Positions 11,001 through 20,450 of a stretch of DNA of 64,000 nucleotides are shown here, one piece after another. The notes beneath the pieces are model-generated. The model worked only from the letters and a program-made list of their open reading frames with translations, made no database searches and was not told where the DNA came from. The position numbers and the translations under genes were made by a program. The DNA is from Bombyx mori (taxonomy: Eukaryota; Arthropoda; Insecta; Lepidoptera; Bombycidae), in the NCBI RefSeq assembly GCF_030269925.1, contig NC_085107.1:15440001-15504000 (forward strand). Direction: 5' to 3'. Numbering within the stretch: position 1 is the first letter of the stretch; each line of letters begins with the position of its first letter.

Positions 11001-13890
11001 TTGGAACGTGAATTTGTTTTCAAATGCATCAGCAGAGTGCGCTAAGTTAGCACAGTTTTAATTTAAATTGATTATTTCTAAGAAATTACGACGAAACGAA
11101 AGCCTTACAATTTTTTTCAACATTAAATAATATTACTAACGATAATATAAACAAAATTTCGATAAATGCCAACTTAAAGAAAAAACACCTGTCAATTTTC
11201 TGTCATTGAGTCGGTATCGACTGCGAGTATCACGCGAGAGCAGTACTTTTGAGAGTGCTCGATTGTGCGAAGCGTTGCTGTAGTTGCAACATTCAACGTT
11301 GAGCATTATGCCGCATAATACGCTCTAGTGCTGTAATTGGAAAACTATCATTATATAGATAACTGTAGAATAGGGATCGCAGCGCATAAGATGAAACATC
11401 TACTGTTCCAAAGTCTTCTTCTTCTGTTATAATAATAATTAAAAATTTATTAACAATTTTATTACGCCTTGCTCATTTTTTAACCATCTTCGCCATCTTC
11501 CATTTTTCCCTGTCATTCTCTTTTCCCTTTCTTTCCGTTTTCTCTCACTCACATCTAAACGCTCCGTTCCACACTCTTTTAATACGTTCCGTTCCTACCA
11601 ATACTACATAAATAACCGTGCAATAATTAAACAAGTTTGGTACACATCTGTGATAATTCTGTTATGGGATTAAAAGCGTCGTAAAAAAAAGCTTACCTGC
11701 TTGAAGCTATCGATCGAAACGTAAAGCTAATTTCGTAATGAAATTCCAGTAGTTAAACATAATTAAACTAATAACGGTGAAGGTGAAGGTCGTGAAAGCT
11801 AAAGATATACGCTAGGTTTTTTTTATTACTTAGATGTGTAAACGAGCTCACAGTTCACCTGGTGTTAAGTGGTTACTGGAGTCCATAGACATCTACAACG
11901 TGAATGCGCCACCCACCTTGAGATATAAGTTCTAAGGTCTCAAGTATATCTACAACGGCTGCCCCACCCTTCAAACCGAAACGCATTACTGCTCGTACAG
12001 TGCTCGTATTCGACAGATACATCATTATCGAACGCGGCGGGTACAACCGCTTCGAATGCTTCCACAACAAATCCTTTACCGCAAACGCGTCCCGCTAATG
12101 ATGAGGCGAGATCTGGAACGTCCGGAAATTCGAGAATGCGTAAGTATATGTGTAAAAAAATGTAATATTCTAAAACATTATTTATACAAAATATATCAAG
12201 GTTTGAAAGGCTTATTATTACTTTTAAGCGACATTTATGTTTGTAATAAAAGGTGCGTTTTATTTGGTACTAGCTGTATCCGTTCGCTTCGCTGGACATT
12301 TAAAATTAACATTATTATTCCTCACCCACATTAAGATTCTCATCATTAACGCCCTCGCAACTGGTGTAGGGAGTCCAACACTCATATAAATATTAGCCTA
12401 TCCATTAAGTACATGTATTTCCTACATGGATACCAAGTTTCAAGTCAATCAGATGCACGGTTCTGTAGTTATAACGGAACATCCGTAAAAACCACTGTAG
12501 ATTTATATTTTAGTATAGATCAGCATCAGCAGTTCGATGTTTTTAATGGAACTCCAAGTAAGTTTAGTCCATTGAAATAGCTGAAGAAGTTTTTTTGTTT
12601 TCATATTTTTTCAAAAATTTATATAATAAATGGCTCTCTAAATTTACAATAATTTTGCTTAAACCAAATAGTCTTTCGCCCCTTGATATATATTTTTATT
12701 AAACATCCCTTTGCCAGGAATTTTATCTCAGTTAAACTATAATAAATGTTTAGAAATATGTTTACAATTTTTGTAAATTTATCGACAAACACACAAACTA
12801 AATAACCCAAGTTTGACCTTTATTAAGAATATTTATTTATTTATTTAATAACTTTGTACGTAATACTAAAGTTCAAAATATTCAAATTAAAATTGATTTA
12901 GAAGGGCTAATAACCATAACAAAAAAAAAAGATAATTTATTAAACTAAATTGTAATTTGTAACTCCGCTTACTTTGGATACGCCTTTGTGTGTTGTCTTT
13001 TTTCTTTTTCTTTTTTTATCCTGGTATCATAACTTCTGATTTCAGCGATTGGAGATCCAAATATAACGATATTGCCAACTGACGTCTTCGGGGAGGCCGA
13101 AGTGCAAGAGATAATCGCACTCGGATTCACTAGACATCAGGTATGTTATAATAATATGTACTTATATGTAATTTCAACGTAATTAAATAGTAATATCTAA
13201 AACATAACAAAGTACGCTTAAGCTATCGTATGTTTAAACTGAGTAGTTGATAGCTGTAATTATTATACTCGTAAAACAAAAGGTTTGCATTCAAACAGTC
13301 TTGGTCATTTAAAAAGAAAACTAAACAATATTTAGTGGAAATAAAAGATAACATATAACCGTTTAAACTGTTTGCCGGTGGAACTTTAACGTGCTTTTTT
13401 TTGTTGGACTTTAATAATGGCGTCATTATTCAATACAACTCTCTCTCTCTCTCTCTCTCGCTCTGCCTAACATGAAAGAAATCAAACAAATTTTAGTCAT
13501 TAAAAAAGAAAACTCTAAACATAATATTCAGTGAATGTAAATAGATTACATATAAGCGTTTAAACTGTTTACTTGGCGGTGGAGCATTAACGTTTTTTTT
13601 TAAATGGCAGACGTAAATAATAACGTCATTATTCTATACAACTCTCTCTGTCTCTCTCATTCTGCCTAACATGAAATTAAAACTTTATATCCAACCAGAG
13701 TTGAATTTTAGTGGACATGAGGCAATAAATAAAGATCAGTTATGTTTGCGTGAATTCAAAATATATTGAAATATATAATGTTTAATCGGTTTGCGTCATT
13801 CGCTTCCAGGCGGTTGTGGAGCTCAGACGTTTCAACGGCGACAAACGACAAGCGACGGTTTCATTGTTTGCAAAAGCTTTAAAGTTCTGA
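2100..13890 (+). CDS. Ddi1: Ddi1/Rngo-type ubiquitin shuttle and aspartic protease, long form
   Basis: Exons read from splice sites: 2100-2361, 2624-2830, 2910-2976, 3069-3227, 3324-3422, 7747-7909, 8211-8400, 9900-10013, 12017-12139, 13046-13140, 13810-13890. Every junction keeps frame, giving about 519 residues, or 481 if 9900-10013 is skipped. Residues 1-75 are a ubiquitin-like domain (starts [13 protein letters not shown]). A helical linker follows. A retroviral-type protease domain then runs from about residue 220 to 350, with the catalytic Asp240 in FIDSGAQTT and the second conserved block [12 protein letters not shown] low-complexity Ser/Thr/Pro linker comes next, and the C-terminus is a UBA ([20 protein letters not shown]). 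Family members dimerise, bind ubiquitin and the proteasome, and cleave heavily ubiquitinated substrates. In flies the protein (Rngo) acts in germline ring canals. The start is the ATG opening the UBL; an upstream in-frame TTG is ignored. The exon structure is inferred without transcripts. Confidence 0.94.
3611..3665 (-). mobile_element. 3' tail fragment of an RTE-type LINE
   Basis: The minus strand reads as the stock lepidopteran RTE 3' end: a CAGCTGTGGATGTCTATTGG-like phrase followed by GATGATGG repeats. It is the first piece in the long Ddi1 intron after exon 5. Confidence 0.55.
3735..4709 (-). mobile_element. Diverged lepidopteran non-autonomous repeats, possibly Helitron-related
   Basis: The left part has the phrase AATTGCTGTTCGTTAGTCTT followed by AACTCGAGAACAGCTGGACC, a repeat common in moth genomes. 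The right end closes with AAACTTACTTTCGCGTTTAT and then ATATTAGTATGGAT, the usual terminus of such elements. The two halves may be different insertions. Confidence 0.5.
4947..5210 (+). repeat. Interspersed GTGAGCTCACCTAC repeat, copy 1
   Basis: About 265 bases running from GTCATCGTTCTCGTCGAACC to GGTAGGAAAAAA, with an A-rich 3' end as in retroposed LINE or SINE tails. Near-identical copies lie at 59811-60060 and partial ones at 16650-16788, 38203-38290, 40655-40785 and 57481-57655. The family name is not certain. An open frame across it is an accident of the repeat. Confidence 0.75.
5968..6425 (-). mobile_element. Non-autonomous Helitron (Lep-type), copy A, intact ends
   Basis: On the minus strand it begins TC and ends with a hairpin GTCGAATTTCGAC, about 11 bases, then CTAG. 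It is inserted between A and T, which is the Helitron signature. The body contains the shared block about GCGCAATTTTCGTAAAAAGG and the GACAATAAACG segment. It lies in Ddi1 intron 5. Confidence 0.85.
7146..7383 (-). pseudogene. Unidentified coding-like remnant in Ddi1 intron 5
   Basis: An uninterrupted frame of about 75 codons without an ATG reads through [19 protein letters not shown] and [19 protein letters not shown] and ends LLDFK and TAA at 7146. The composition is protein-like, rich in charged residues and unlike the AT-rich background. A second protein-like frame ([18 protein letters not shown]) overlaps just upstream in another phase, suggesting a frameshift. A TTCCAG acceptor-like site precedes it. 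I do not recognise the family. A decayed transposon gene or a nested terminal exon are both possible. Confidence 0.35.
8211..8423 (+). CDS. Ddi1: Alternative 3' terminal exon of Ddi1, short form without UBA
   Basis: Reading through the donor CAAG/GTGGGC at 8400/8401 adds a short basic tail, GGRGKKK, and then TGA at 8421-8423. This gives a 389-residue protein with UBL and protease domain but no UBA. Two AATAAA signals follow, at 8467 and 8499, with a GT-rich stretch at about 8519-8575, which is what a real cleavage site looks like. A UBA-less Ddi1 is normal in mammals (DDI1/DDI2), whereas yeast and flies have the UBA, so both forms are believable. The acidic/basic helix before the tail ([13 protein letters not shown]) is present in both forms. 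Usage of this end is inferred. Confidence 0.7.
   Translation, partial: CNIDLKRGVLRIGTTGTETPFLPESDLPECARLSGVSEDDIVNQSVKDHEERQIREALERSKQGGRGKKK
9900..10013 (+). CDS. Ddi1: Ddi1 linker exon A (Ser/Thr/Pro-rich, phase 1-1)
   Basis: The acceptor context TTCGACAG is followed by 114 bases reading [17 protein letters not shown] and onward to GNAGH, ending C/GTAAGT. The exon enters and leaves in phase 1, so it can be included or skipped without changing frame. It resembles linker exon B at 12017-12139 in composition and in the shared pattern G-T-x-S-x-S-T-x-N-P. It encodes no recognised domain and sits between the protease and UBA modules. No start codon is expected, because it is internal. Confidence 0.65.
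10931..11350. mobile_element. MITE with 20-bp terminal inverted repeats
   Basis: Left end TGGTAGTTTTCCAATTACAG and right end CTGTAATTGGAAAACTATCA are inverted copies with one mismatch. They enclose about 380 bases, with a further inverted AGCATAATGC motif inside each end. It lies in Ddi1 between linker exons A and B. No transposase is present. Confidence 0.75.
11824..11993 (-). mobile_element. Bm1-type SINE fragment, reversed, abutting Ddi1 linker exon B
   Basis: The plus strand reads the reverse of the SINE 3' half: CTTAGATG...GAGCTCACAG, then CACCTGGTGTTAAGTGG, then AACGGCTGCCCCACCCTTC and GAAACGCATTACTGCT. It stops 23 bases before the exon acceptor. Confidence 0.8.
12017..12139 (+). CDS. 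Ddi1: Ddi1 linker exon B (Ser/Thr/Asn-rich)
   Basis: This exon encodes a low-complexity linker ([20 protein letters not shown] and on to SGNSRM) between protease and UBA. It has an acceptor TATTCGACAG and a donor C/GTAAGT, phase 1 at both ends. The 170 bases just upstream are a reversed Bm1 SINE, leaving only about 23 unique bases before the exon, so the probable branch-point region lies in SINE sequence. It is in frame with both the preceding and following exons. Confidence 0.8.
12271..12519 (-). mobile_element. Lepidopteran Helitron-like element
   Basis: On the plus strand it starts CTAGCTGTATCCGTTCGCTT after an A and ends TTTAGTATAGA before a T, so on the minus strand it runs TC...CTAG between A and T. 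The phrase ACCAAGTTTCAAGTCAATC typical of these elements is present. It lies in the Ddi1 intron before the UBA exons. Confidence 0.65.
13046..13890 (+). CDS. Ddi1: Ddi1 UBA-encoding terminal exons
   Basis: Two exons, 13046-13140 and 13810-13890, join in phase 0 to encode a [15 protein letters not shown] lead-in and then a compact UBA with the typical M/LGF-type loop ([10 protein letters not shown]) and second helix [17 protein letters not shown]. The reading ends LKF and TGA. UBA domains bind ubiquitin. The intron between the exons (13141-13809) holds a tandem duplication with CT microsatellites. No clear AATAAA lies close after the stop. Confidence 0.9.
13303..13677 (+). repeat. Tandem direct duplication with CT microsatellites
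   Basis: Two units of about 180 bases (13303-13478 and 13495-13677) share GTCATT(T)AAAAA(A)GAAAAC, then CGTTTAAACTGTTT, a GGCGTCATTATTC-like block, a CT-rich run and CTGCCTAACATGAAA. They are clearly diverged, so the duplication is not recent. They lie inside the last Ddi1 intron. Confidence 0.8.
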
Positions 13891-14357
13891 GAGGTCCGAG
13901 ATTCGGTTGTCGTCTAATCTAATAATTAACCAAATATATCGGCGTTATGATTGATGATATGATTATATAGGAATTTATACATTTTTATATTGACTTATAT
14001 ATTTCATTTATATTCGATTACTAAATCTCGATCAACTTAGTATTCATTTTTTGACGTTTGTCACAAACTATGCCTCAGATTGAGTACCGTGTTCCTTATA
14101 TACACACGCGGTAGATATGAGTCTGATTTGTTTTCTATTTTATACTTTGAATATTTTTAAAATTTGAAAACAAACGCACTCGTATCGGTTAGTATTTACG
14201 GGCGAGAATCCTTTGTTACGATTGAAAATTTATAGTTTATATATCTTATCGGACTGATGTGCATTAGTTTTAACCACGGTGCGTTTTGTATTGTAAAGCG
14301 AATGCAGTGTTGATGAGTCAATGAATTCGCGACGCATTCATTTTACGGACTCGAATA

Positions 14358-16130
14358 TCTTTATATTAATACGTGAAGCAAAACCTTTGTATCCCTTTTT
14401 ACGAAAATGCGCGGACGGAGGACTATGAAATTTTCCACACTTATAGAGAATATATAGAAGAAGTGCACAATGCTAATATTTTTTTTTTAAATAATGCATA
14501 AAAGATACATTAAATCAATCAAAAAAACATTACACACACTACCATGTATTTGACACACACACAAACACATGCATATTTGTTTATTGTCAAACTTTCGTTA
14601 TTCCCATAGACCTATATAGTAGGGACACGACATATTGTTCTATACGTACAATTGCTTATATAAATAGCACCCATTTTGAAGGCACATACATAAACATATA
14701 TCTATCTCGTTCTTACTCAGCACTTTAACTCGCAGGAAAACAATATAACAGTATTTCAGTGCGTACATAAAATGAAACATGAATATACGTAAATATCTCC
14801 GTCTCCGTCTAATGAGGCCGAAAATCCGCCATATTTAGCGCGCCAAATGTCATTGTCACGTCAGTTCGGCCGTCTGTTTTGGGTTGTACATTATTTATTG
14901 ACTATGATATCGATTTAATATGATTGATTATATAAAATTTCATAATTTATCATGCTTAAAACATACAAAAATAATAATTAAAACGTATAAAAGGATCTCA
15001 AGAAAGTCGATGTCCTAAAACTATTATCTATATGTATTTAAATTCATTATGGAGCCCTCATCCGAAAAATCCATTTTTCGGTCGGAATCTATTGATCATG
15101 ACACTAATCATAAATACCACTTTAAAATATGTCATCAAAACATATTTAGACATTCTGTTTAGATATTTCGGGAAAAAGGCTACCGACAAAATCTCTTCGG
15201 AACTATTTAAATAAAATAGTTTTATTCCGCAGTGAGTAAAACACTATTGTAAATTTGTTAAATATTTAATAATTAAGTGATTTTAGAGAGGAAGTCACAA
15301 GGAATGACGTTTGTAATTAATGAATAAATGTTCTGTAGGTGTTTTTTTTTTTCACGCGGTCCCTTGATAAGTTTAAAATTTGAATCACTCTCAAGCGAAA
15401 GTGATTCAAATGGTGCGGCGCATCTTCCTTGGGGTGCGCTGCGGTAGTATGTTACGGACTTTAGAGTCAGCAAAACAATTAAAATAGATTGTAATAGTCT
15501 AAGAAAAACACGTACTCAAAATACGATAACATTTAGCATGCTAGAAATGGGCTGATGGCTTTGAACTACGCCATATCTTTATGTTTTGCGACAAACGACA
15601 ACTTTATAAAATCAGTGTAGCAACTTTTAAAAATCATCATATCGTTTGCTTGGCAAATTCGAAGGACGAACTTGTCTTAGATTTCACCCATCTAAATCAT
15701 ATCATATTTGCACATAACAATATACCTACTTACTTCCCATTAAAGTATAAATTCTACAAATAAATAATACTCAACAATATTTAAAATAAAATGAGCCAAG
15801 AACGTTTATCGATAAAACCTGATAACATTGAAATCTTTTGTACAGCACTAAAGCCGCCATGTTTTGTGGCCAGATGACGTCACAGTGGCACGAAATTTTG
15901 GTTGACGTTTCATTTCCATAGGTTTCCTACTTCATTGGTTATTCCTTAAAGTCAGTGGTCAAATTGACAATAGATTAATATTGTTTGTCTTTATTAATAT
16001 TTGTCTAAAGTGTAGTCTTGGTGAAATCTCGAAGTATAATAAATAGTCTTTAACAATAGAATCATAATAATGTACAAACGTATAATTTCAATTAACTATA
16101 GTCGATTCTCGACTTCCAAGGGACACTGGC
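14358..16130 (+). mobile_element. Long Helitron (copy B) with unrelated interior
   Basis: The left end TCTTTATATTAATACGTGAAGC and following block GCGCGGACGGAGGACTATG match the 5' end of the local Helitron family. The right end at about 15955-16130 carries the matching TAATATTGTTTGTCTTTA and TTTCAATTAACTATAGTCGA blocks but a degenerate terminus. The middle (about 14610-15950) is absent from the short copies and could be a later insertion or retained interior. No helicase coding was recognised. Confidence 0.6.
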
Positions 16131-16169
16131 TTTTATTATTTTTTATTTAAAATCATTGTTCTAGTAACG

Positions 16170-16345
16170 TCTTGACAGGCGCCAAAGGTAAAGGATAAAA
16201 CATCCGATGCATTAGTATCGAGCGATGTGACTTTGGCGGTGTTCGAATCCCGCAGGCGGGTACCGATATTTCTTAATGAAATATATTCATAACAAATGTT
16301 CGCTATTGACTTCCACGGTGAAGGAATAAAAGTAGAATTTGCGTA
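16170..16345 (+). mobile_element. Bm1-type SINE, tRNA-derived head only
   Basis: It contains GGTGTTCGAATCCCGC, matching a tRNA B-box, then GCGGGTACCGATA, AACAAATGTTCGCTATTGAC and TTCCACGGTGAAGGAATA, as in the fuller copy at 42620. The 3' half is missing; a MITE begins directly after it. Confidence 0.65.
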
Positions 16346-16350
16346 ATTAT

Positions 16351-16569
16351 ACTCCATTCCAATTACGAAGTCCCATGAGACAGACGTTATTATTATTATG
16401 TCATTGTGTGTGTGTGAATTAATTGTATAATGATTTAGATTGATTGTGTATTTTTTAAATGATTTTTATGACAATGAACAAAAAATGATTAGTATTTCAA
16501 ATTAAGCAAAACGCGAAGAGTTACGTTCTAAGAAGTGTCAAAAATGACTTCGTAATTGGAACAGAGTAT
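16351..16569. mobile_element. MITE with about 22-bp terminal inverted repeats
   Basis: Left end ACTCCATTCCAATTACGAAG and right end CTTCGTAATTGGAACAGAGT are inverted copies with two mismatches, flanked by TA dinucleotides. It contains a GT-rich run and no coding capacity. It joins the truncated SINE head on its left. Confidence 0.7.
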
Positions 16570-16649
16570 AGTATTGAGTTTTATTTGTAGTGGCGTTCAT
16601 GTTGCGTATAAGGGCTTTAGTGATTACATCATGCTTGCTCACTCGACTA

Positions 16650-16788
16650 GAGATTATGCGAGGCACTGCTTTTGCTAGGGCTAGTGTTAGCAAATTCTCT
16701 CAGGTAGAGCCCGTGAGCTCACCTACCGGTCCTGGCGTAGTTGGAATAGCCTCTTAGGCTACCAGCGAATAGGTAGGAAAAGAATTCG
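16650..16788 (+). repeat. Interspersed GTGAGCTCACCTAC repeat, partial copy
   Basis: It shares GCTAGGGCTAGTGTTAGCAA, then GAGCCCGTGAGCTCACCTAC, and the terminal AATAGGTAGGAAAAG with the copy at 4947-5210. Confidence 0.65.
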
Positions 16789-17441
16789 ACTAAACAAAAA
16801 CACAGAATAATTGACATGCAATAACACTGTATACGCAGGGTGCCGCTGAAATTCGAAACGTTTTATTAGTACCTAATTATGGTCATGTATCGCAGCGAGA
16901 ATGTTGAATTGCTTTAGTGCAATAAAAAAAAAAAAAAAAGTTAATTGTTCACTTCGCTTTCATATCAAAACGTATCGTGGTTAAATTAGTTTAAATGTTT
17001 TTTTTTTATTATTATTTCATTTTCTTCGTAAATGTCTAGAATATAATGCGACAGCAACTGTATTTTTAAGGTAATAGAAACGTTTTTATTATACAAATAT
17101 AATAATATAGTTTTCTTTTTTTTTTGTAGAACGATTTATTTTTTAGTTTTTAATTTTGATGAATATCATGTATTTGTGAACGAATATATTGAAATAACAA
17201 TTAATATGTTTCATAACACTGTTATGAGTGACTTCTGCTGAAATGAAATAGATTATTTTTATAAGAACGAAATAGTTCATATCTAGGGGCCTAGTATTAG
17301 CGCGTAGTATTAGCCGCGATTTCGGACTGAAGTGGCCACATTTAACACTTAAGTTAACGCCGATAAAAAACCGAAGCCTAAAGTTCAGTAAACCCTAAAC
17401 CTGAGAAAACTGTTATTAATGAAAAATCTATATGGTCGATG

Positions 17442-17456
17442 AGGGTCACTGACCCT
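17442..17456. promoter_or_regulatory. Perfect IR1 palindrome resembling an ecdysone response element
   Basis: The 15 bases AGGGTCACTGACCCT are two perfect inverted AGGGTCA half-sites separated by one base. That is the arrangement bound by EcR/USP heterodimers (PuGGTCA N TGACCPy). It is far from any annotated start, so a role as an enhancer is only a possibility. Confidence 0.4.
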
Positions 17457-19767
17457 AATTGACGTTAGCAAATCCGGGCGGCCATTTTCTAGCCCTGAGA
17501 ACTGTCTTCAAGTAGTTTAAAACGATTTGGGCAGTGGTCATTTGGATGAACCGCACTCCGATGACTATTTCAAACAATTCTTCAAAGCCCTATGGAACAC
17601 GCGGCTCGCAACGGACATCTAAATTACTTCAAGTTGAAACATTTGAAACTGCGTTATCGAAGTGTGAAATTGTGCAGATTCATATTGTTTAGTTTTTAAG
17701 TGATAATGCATCTTCTCGTTACTAAGACGATAGCGGTTATATTATGAACACATTAAACTTTTAACATTTTTAAAACACAAAATATATAGAACTATCAAAT
17801 CAGTGTCAAAGAAAATTGATGCATGATAAAAAGAACAAGGTCGGATCTAAATAAAAAAAAAAAAACTAAAATAGATAGGTATATTAATTTTTGTCCTATT
17901 TATTTACTTGAAGCCAATACTTACTACAAATTTCTCGAAAATTTATCCAAAAAAGAACTATCATCCCACAATAATCGAATAAAAATCAATTTGATATGAT
18001 CAATTTTAAACGCATAAAAGTCATGAATATCCGACCTTATGTTCATTACTGTTCAGATTTATCAAAAGGGCTTAGCGCACATATTATGAAGAATTTAGAA
18101 AAATATTTAACTTTACATAATAATAAAAATAATAAATAATAATAAAAATCGTTCAATTCGTGGAGATACAACTATAAATAAGGTTTCGTAAAAAAGCGTA
18201 TATGTCATGTTAAATGTACTGCATGCTACATGTACGTAAAATTTATTTAATGATATAATATTTTATCAAAAAAGAAGACCACCTTCTACAAAATAAGAAT
18301 AAAAATGTAGTCGAAGCCATCAAGTGCATTATAAAAAATAATTCATAAACTACCGGTCAGATCTTGATAGGATTTCAAAGGGACCAGACGAGAAACCGCT
18401 TCACCTAAAAAAACTAAGGTAACACACACAGAAGAAAAAAGAGTCCAATCGAGAACGTACTCCTTTTTTGAAGTCGGTTAAAAAGTACGTTATTTTTATG
18501 TATTTCTGCCTTTAATTGAAAAAAAAAACAGTTCGATCCCGAAGTAACTTCAGATTTACCCGAAATCTGAATTATCAGCTAGCAGACGAGCCCGTTTCCG
18601 TGACTGGATTTCGGCGTGGGTAAAAATTATCAGAAATCACTGGTCGTTCCTTGACTGTTTTTCTATCTTGTACGTGAGATATCACCGCGAACCATACGTA
18701 CAACTTGATCGTGATTTAACAATATTAAAATTGTATTTGTTTTCGGTAGAAAACAACCTTTCAGTAAACAATTTCGTAATTCGTAAGAATTCGAGCTGTT
18801 ACGTGTGTATGTATGTATTACTATGATTGTAGTATCGCTACTTCACACTGTAATTAAGTATATTATGTAAATTTGTTTAATTGTAAGTTTTTATGAAAGT
18901 AGTTAAAGAGTTTGAAAAATTAAATTCTTTTGTTGTATCTAGTGAAAAATGATATCATAATTATCGGGAAAACGAAAGAACCTAAAGTATTGATTGTATT
19001 AAAAAAAATACCAACTTATACACTATATTAAATTGACATATTAATTTCTAATATTATATTATAAAATGTTTTTTTTTTTTAGATTCTATAAATACTATAT
19101 TGTAAAAATCAGTTTGTTTAAAATTGTTAATGACATAGACACGTTTAATTTCATTTGATTTATGATTGGATTATGTAAAATGTACATATTTGTATTGCAA
19201 GCGTAGAGCGTCTTATACAGGACGTTCTAAATATACTATTTACGATTTACATATTATAATAATCTTAGACGAAAAAATTTAATCATAATTTCGTAGCTAA
19301 ATTTTGAATAGACAATATGACGTCAACGTTACTATAATGTTTTATTGGTGACCGGACTGATACATTTAAATTAAGAAGAAAATAATATATTGTTTAAAAT
19401 TAGAAAAAGGCAAAGCCTTAAATTATTTTCGGTGATTTTTGTAACAATACCAATCACGGCTGATTAATGCGTGGTTGTAAAATCGAATTATCCATAGCGG
19501 CCTATTCGTTTACTGGTCTTTTCCCATGGAAACTTTATTTTTGGGTGTTGTGACTTAATTCAAAACATGTATGTTTATTAGTTTGATGAATATATTTTTT
19601 TTTTTATGATATGTTATTTTATTTCAAAAACCCTCTAACTCCGTTCATAATGTCGATGAATTATTGTAACTAAATAAATTGTTAAAAGAATCTGATATTT
19701 ATTTGAATGATATTTAATTTATAAAATAATATACACTAAAGTAACGGCTGGTTCGTTACATATGTTA

Positions 19768-20450
19768 TATATTAATACGTGAAGCAAAAACTTTTTACGC
19801 AAATTGCGCGGACGGAGGAGTATGAAATTTCTCACACTTATAGAGAATATAGAGAAGGAGTGCACAATTCTAATATTTTTTTAAAATAATGCATAAAATA
19901 TACTTTAAATCTATAAAGAAAACATTACTGTGTACTGGTGGTAGGACCTCTTGTGAGTCCGCGCGGGTGGGTACTACCACTCTGCCTATTTCTGCCGTGA
20001 AGCAGTAATGCGTTTCGGTTTGAAGGGTGGGGCAGCCGTTGTAACTATACTTGAGATCTTAGAACTTATATCTCAAGGTGGGTGGCGCATTTACGTTGTG
20101 AATGTCTATGGGCTCCAGTAGACAACTTAACACCAGGTGGGCTGTGAGCTCGTCCACCCATCTAAGCATTAAAAAAAAACACTATCATGTATTTGACACA
20201 ACACATACATAAAAATATACTCTTTGTTTACTGTCAATTGGGAAACTTGTTATTGCTTATAGTCTGTGATCGAATTGAAAATAGATTCATATTGTTTGTC
20301 TTTAATATTATTGATCTATATTGCAGTTTTGGCGAATACTGTGATTATATTATCGAAATATAATAGTGTTTGACAATAGAACCATCATAATGTTTAAACT
20401 TATAATTTCAATTAATTATAGTCAAATCTCGACTACTGCGGGGCCACTAG
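19768..20450 (+). mobile_element. Helitron copy C, split by a SINE
   Basis: The 5' side carries TTAATACGTGAAGCAAAAAC and GCGCGGACGGAGGAGTATG. The 3' end shows the near-perfect hairpin GTCAAATCTCGAC and ends CCACTAG before a T. A full-length SINE 3' half (19932-20172) sits inside, between the CATTAC and CACTATCATG blocks that are contiguous in the other copies. Confidence 0.8.
19932..20172 (+). mobile_element. Bm1-type SINE nested in Helitron copy C
   Basis: It runs from ACTGGTGGTAGGACCTCTTG through GGTTTGAAGGGTGGGGCAGC to CCACCCATCTAAGCATT and an A tail. Its near-consensus sequence inside a more diverged Helitron gives the order of insertion. Confidence 0.85.
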
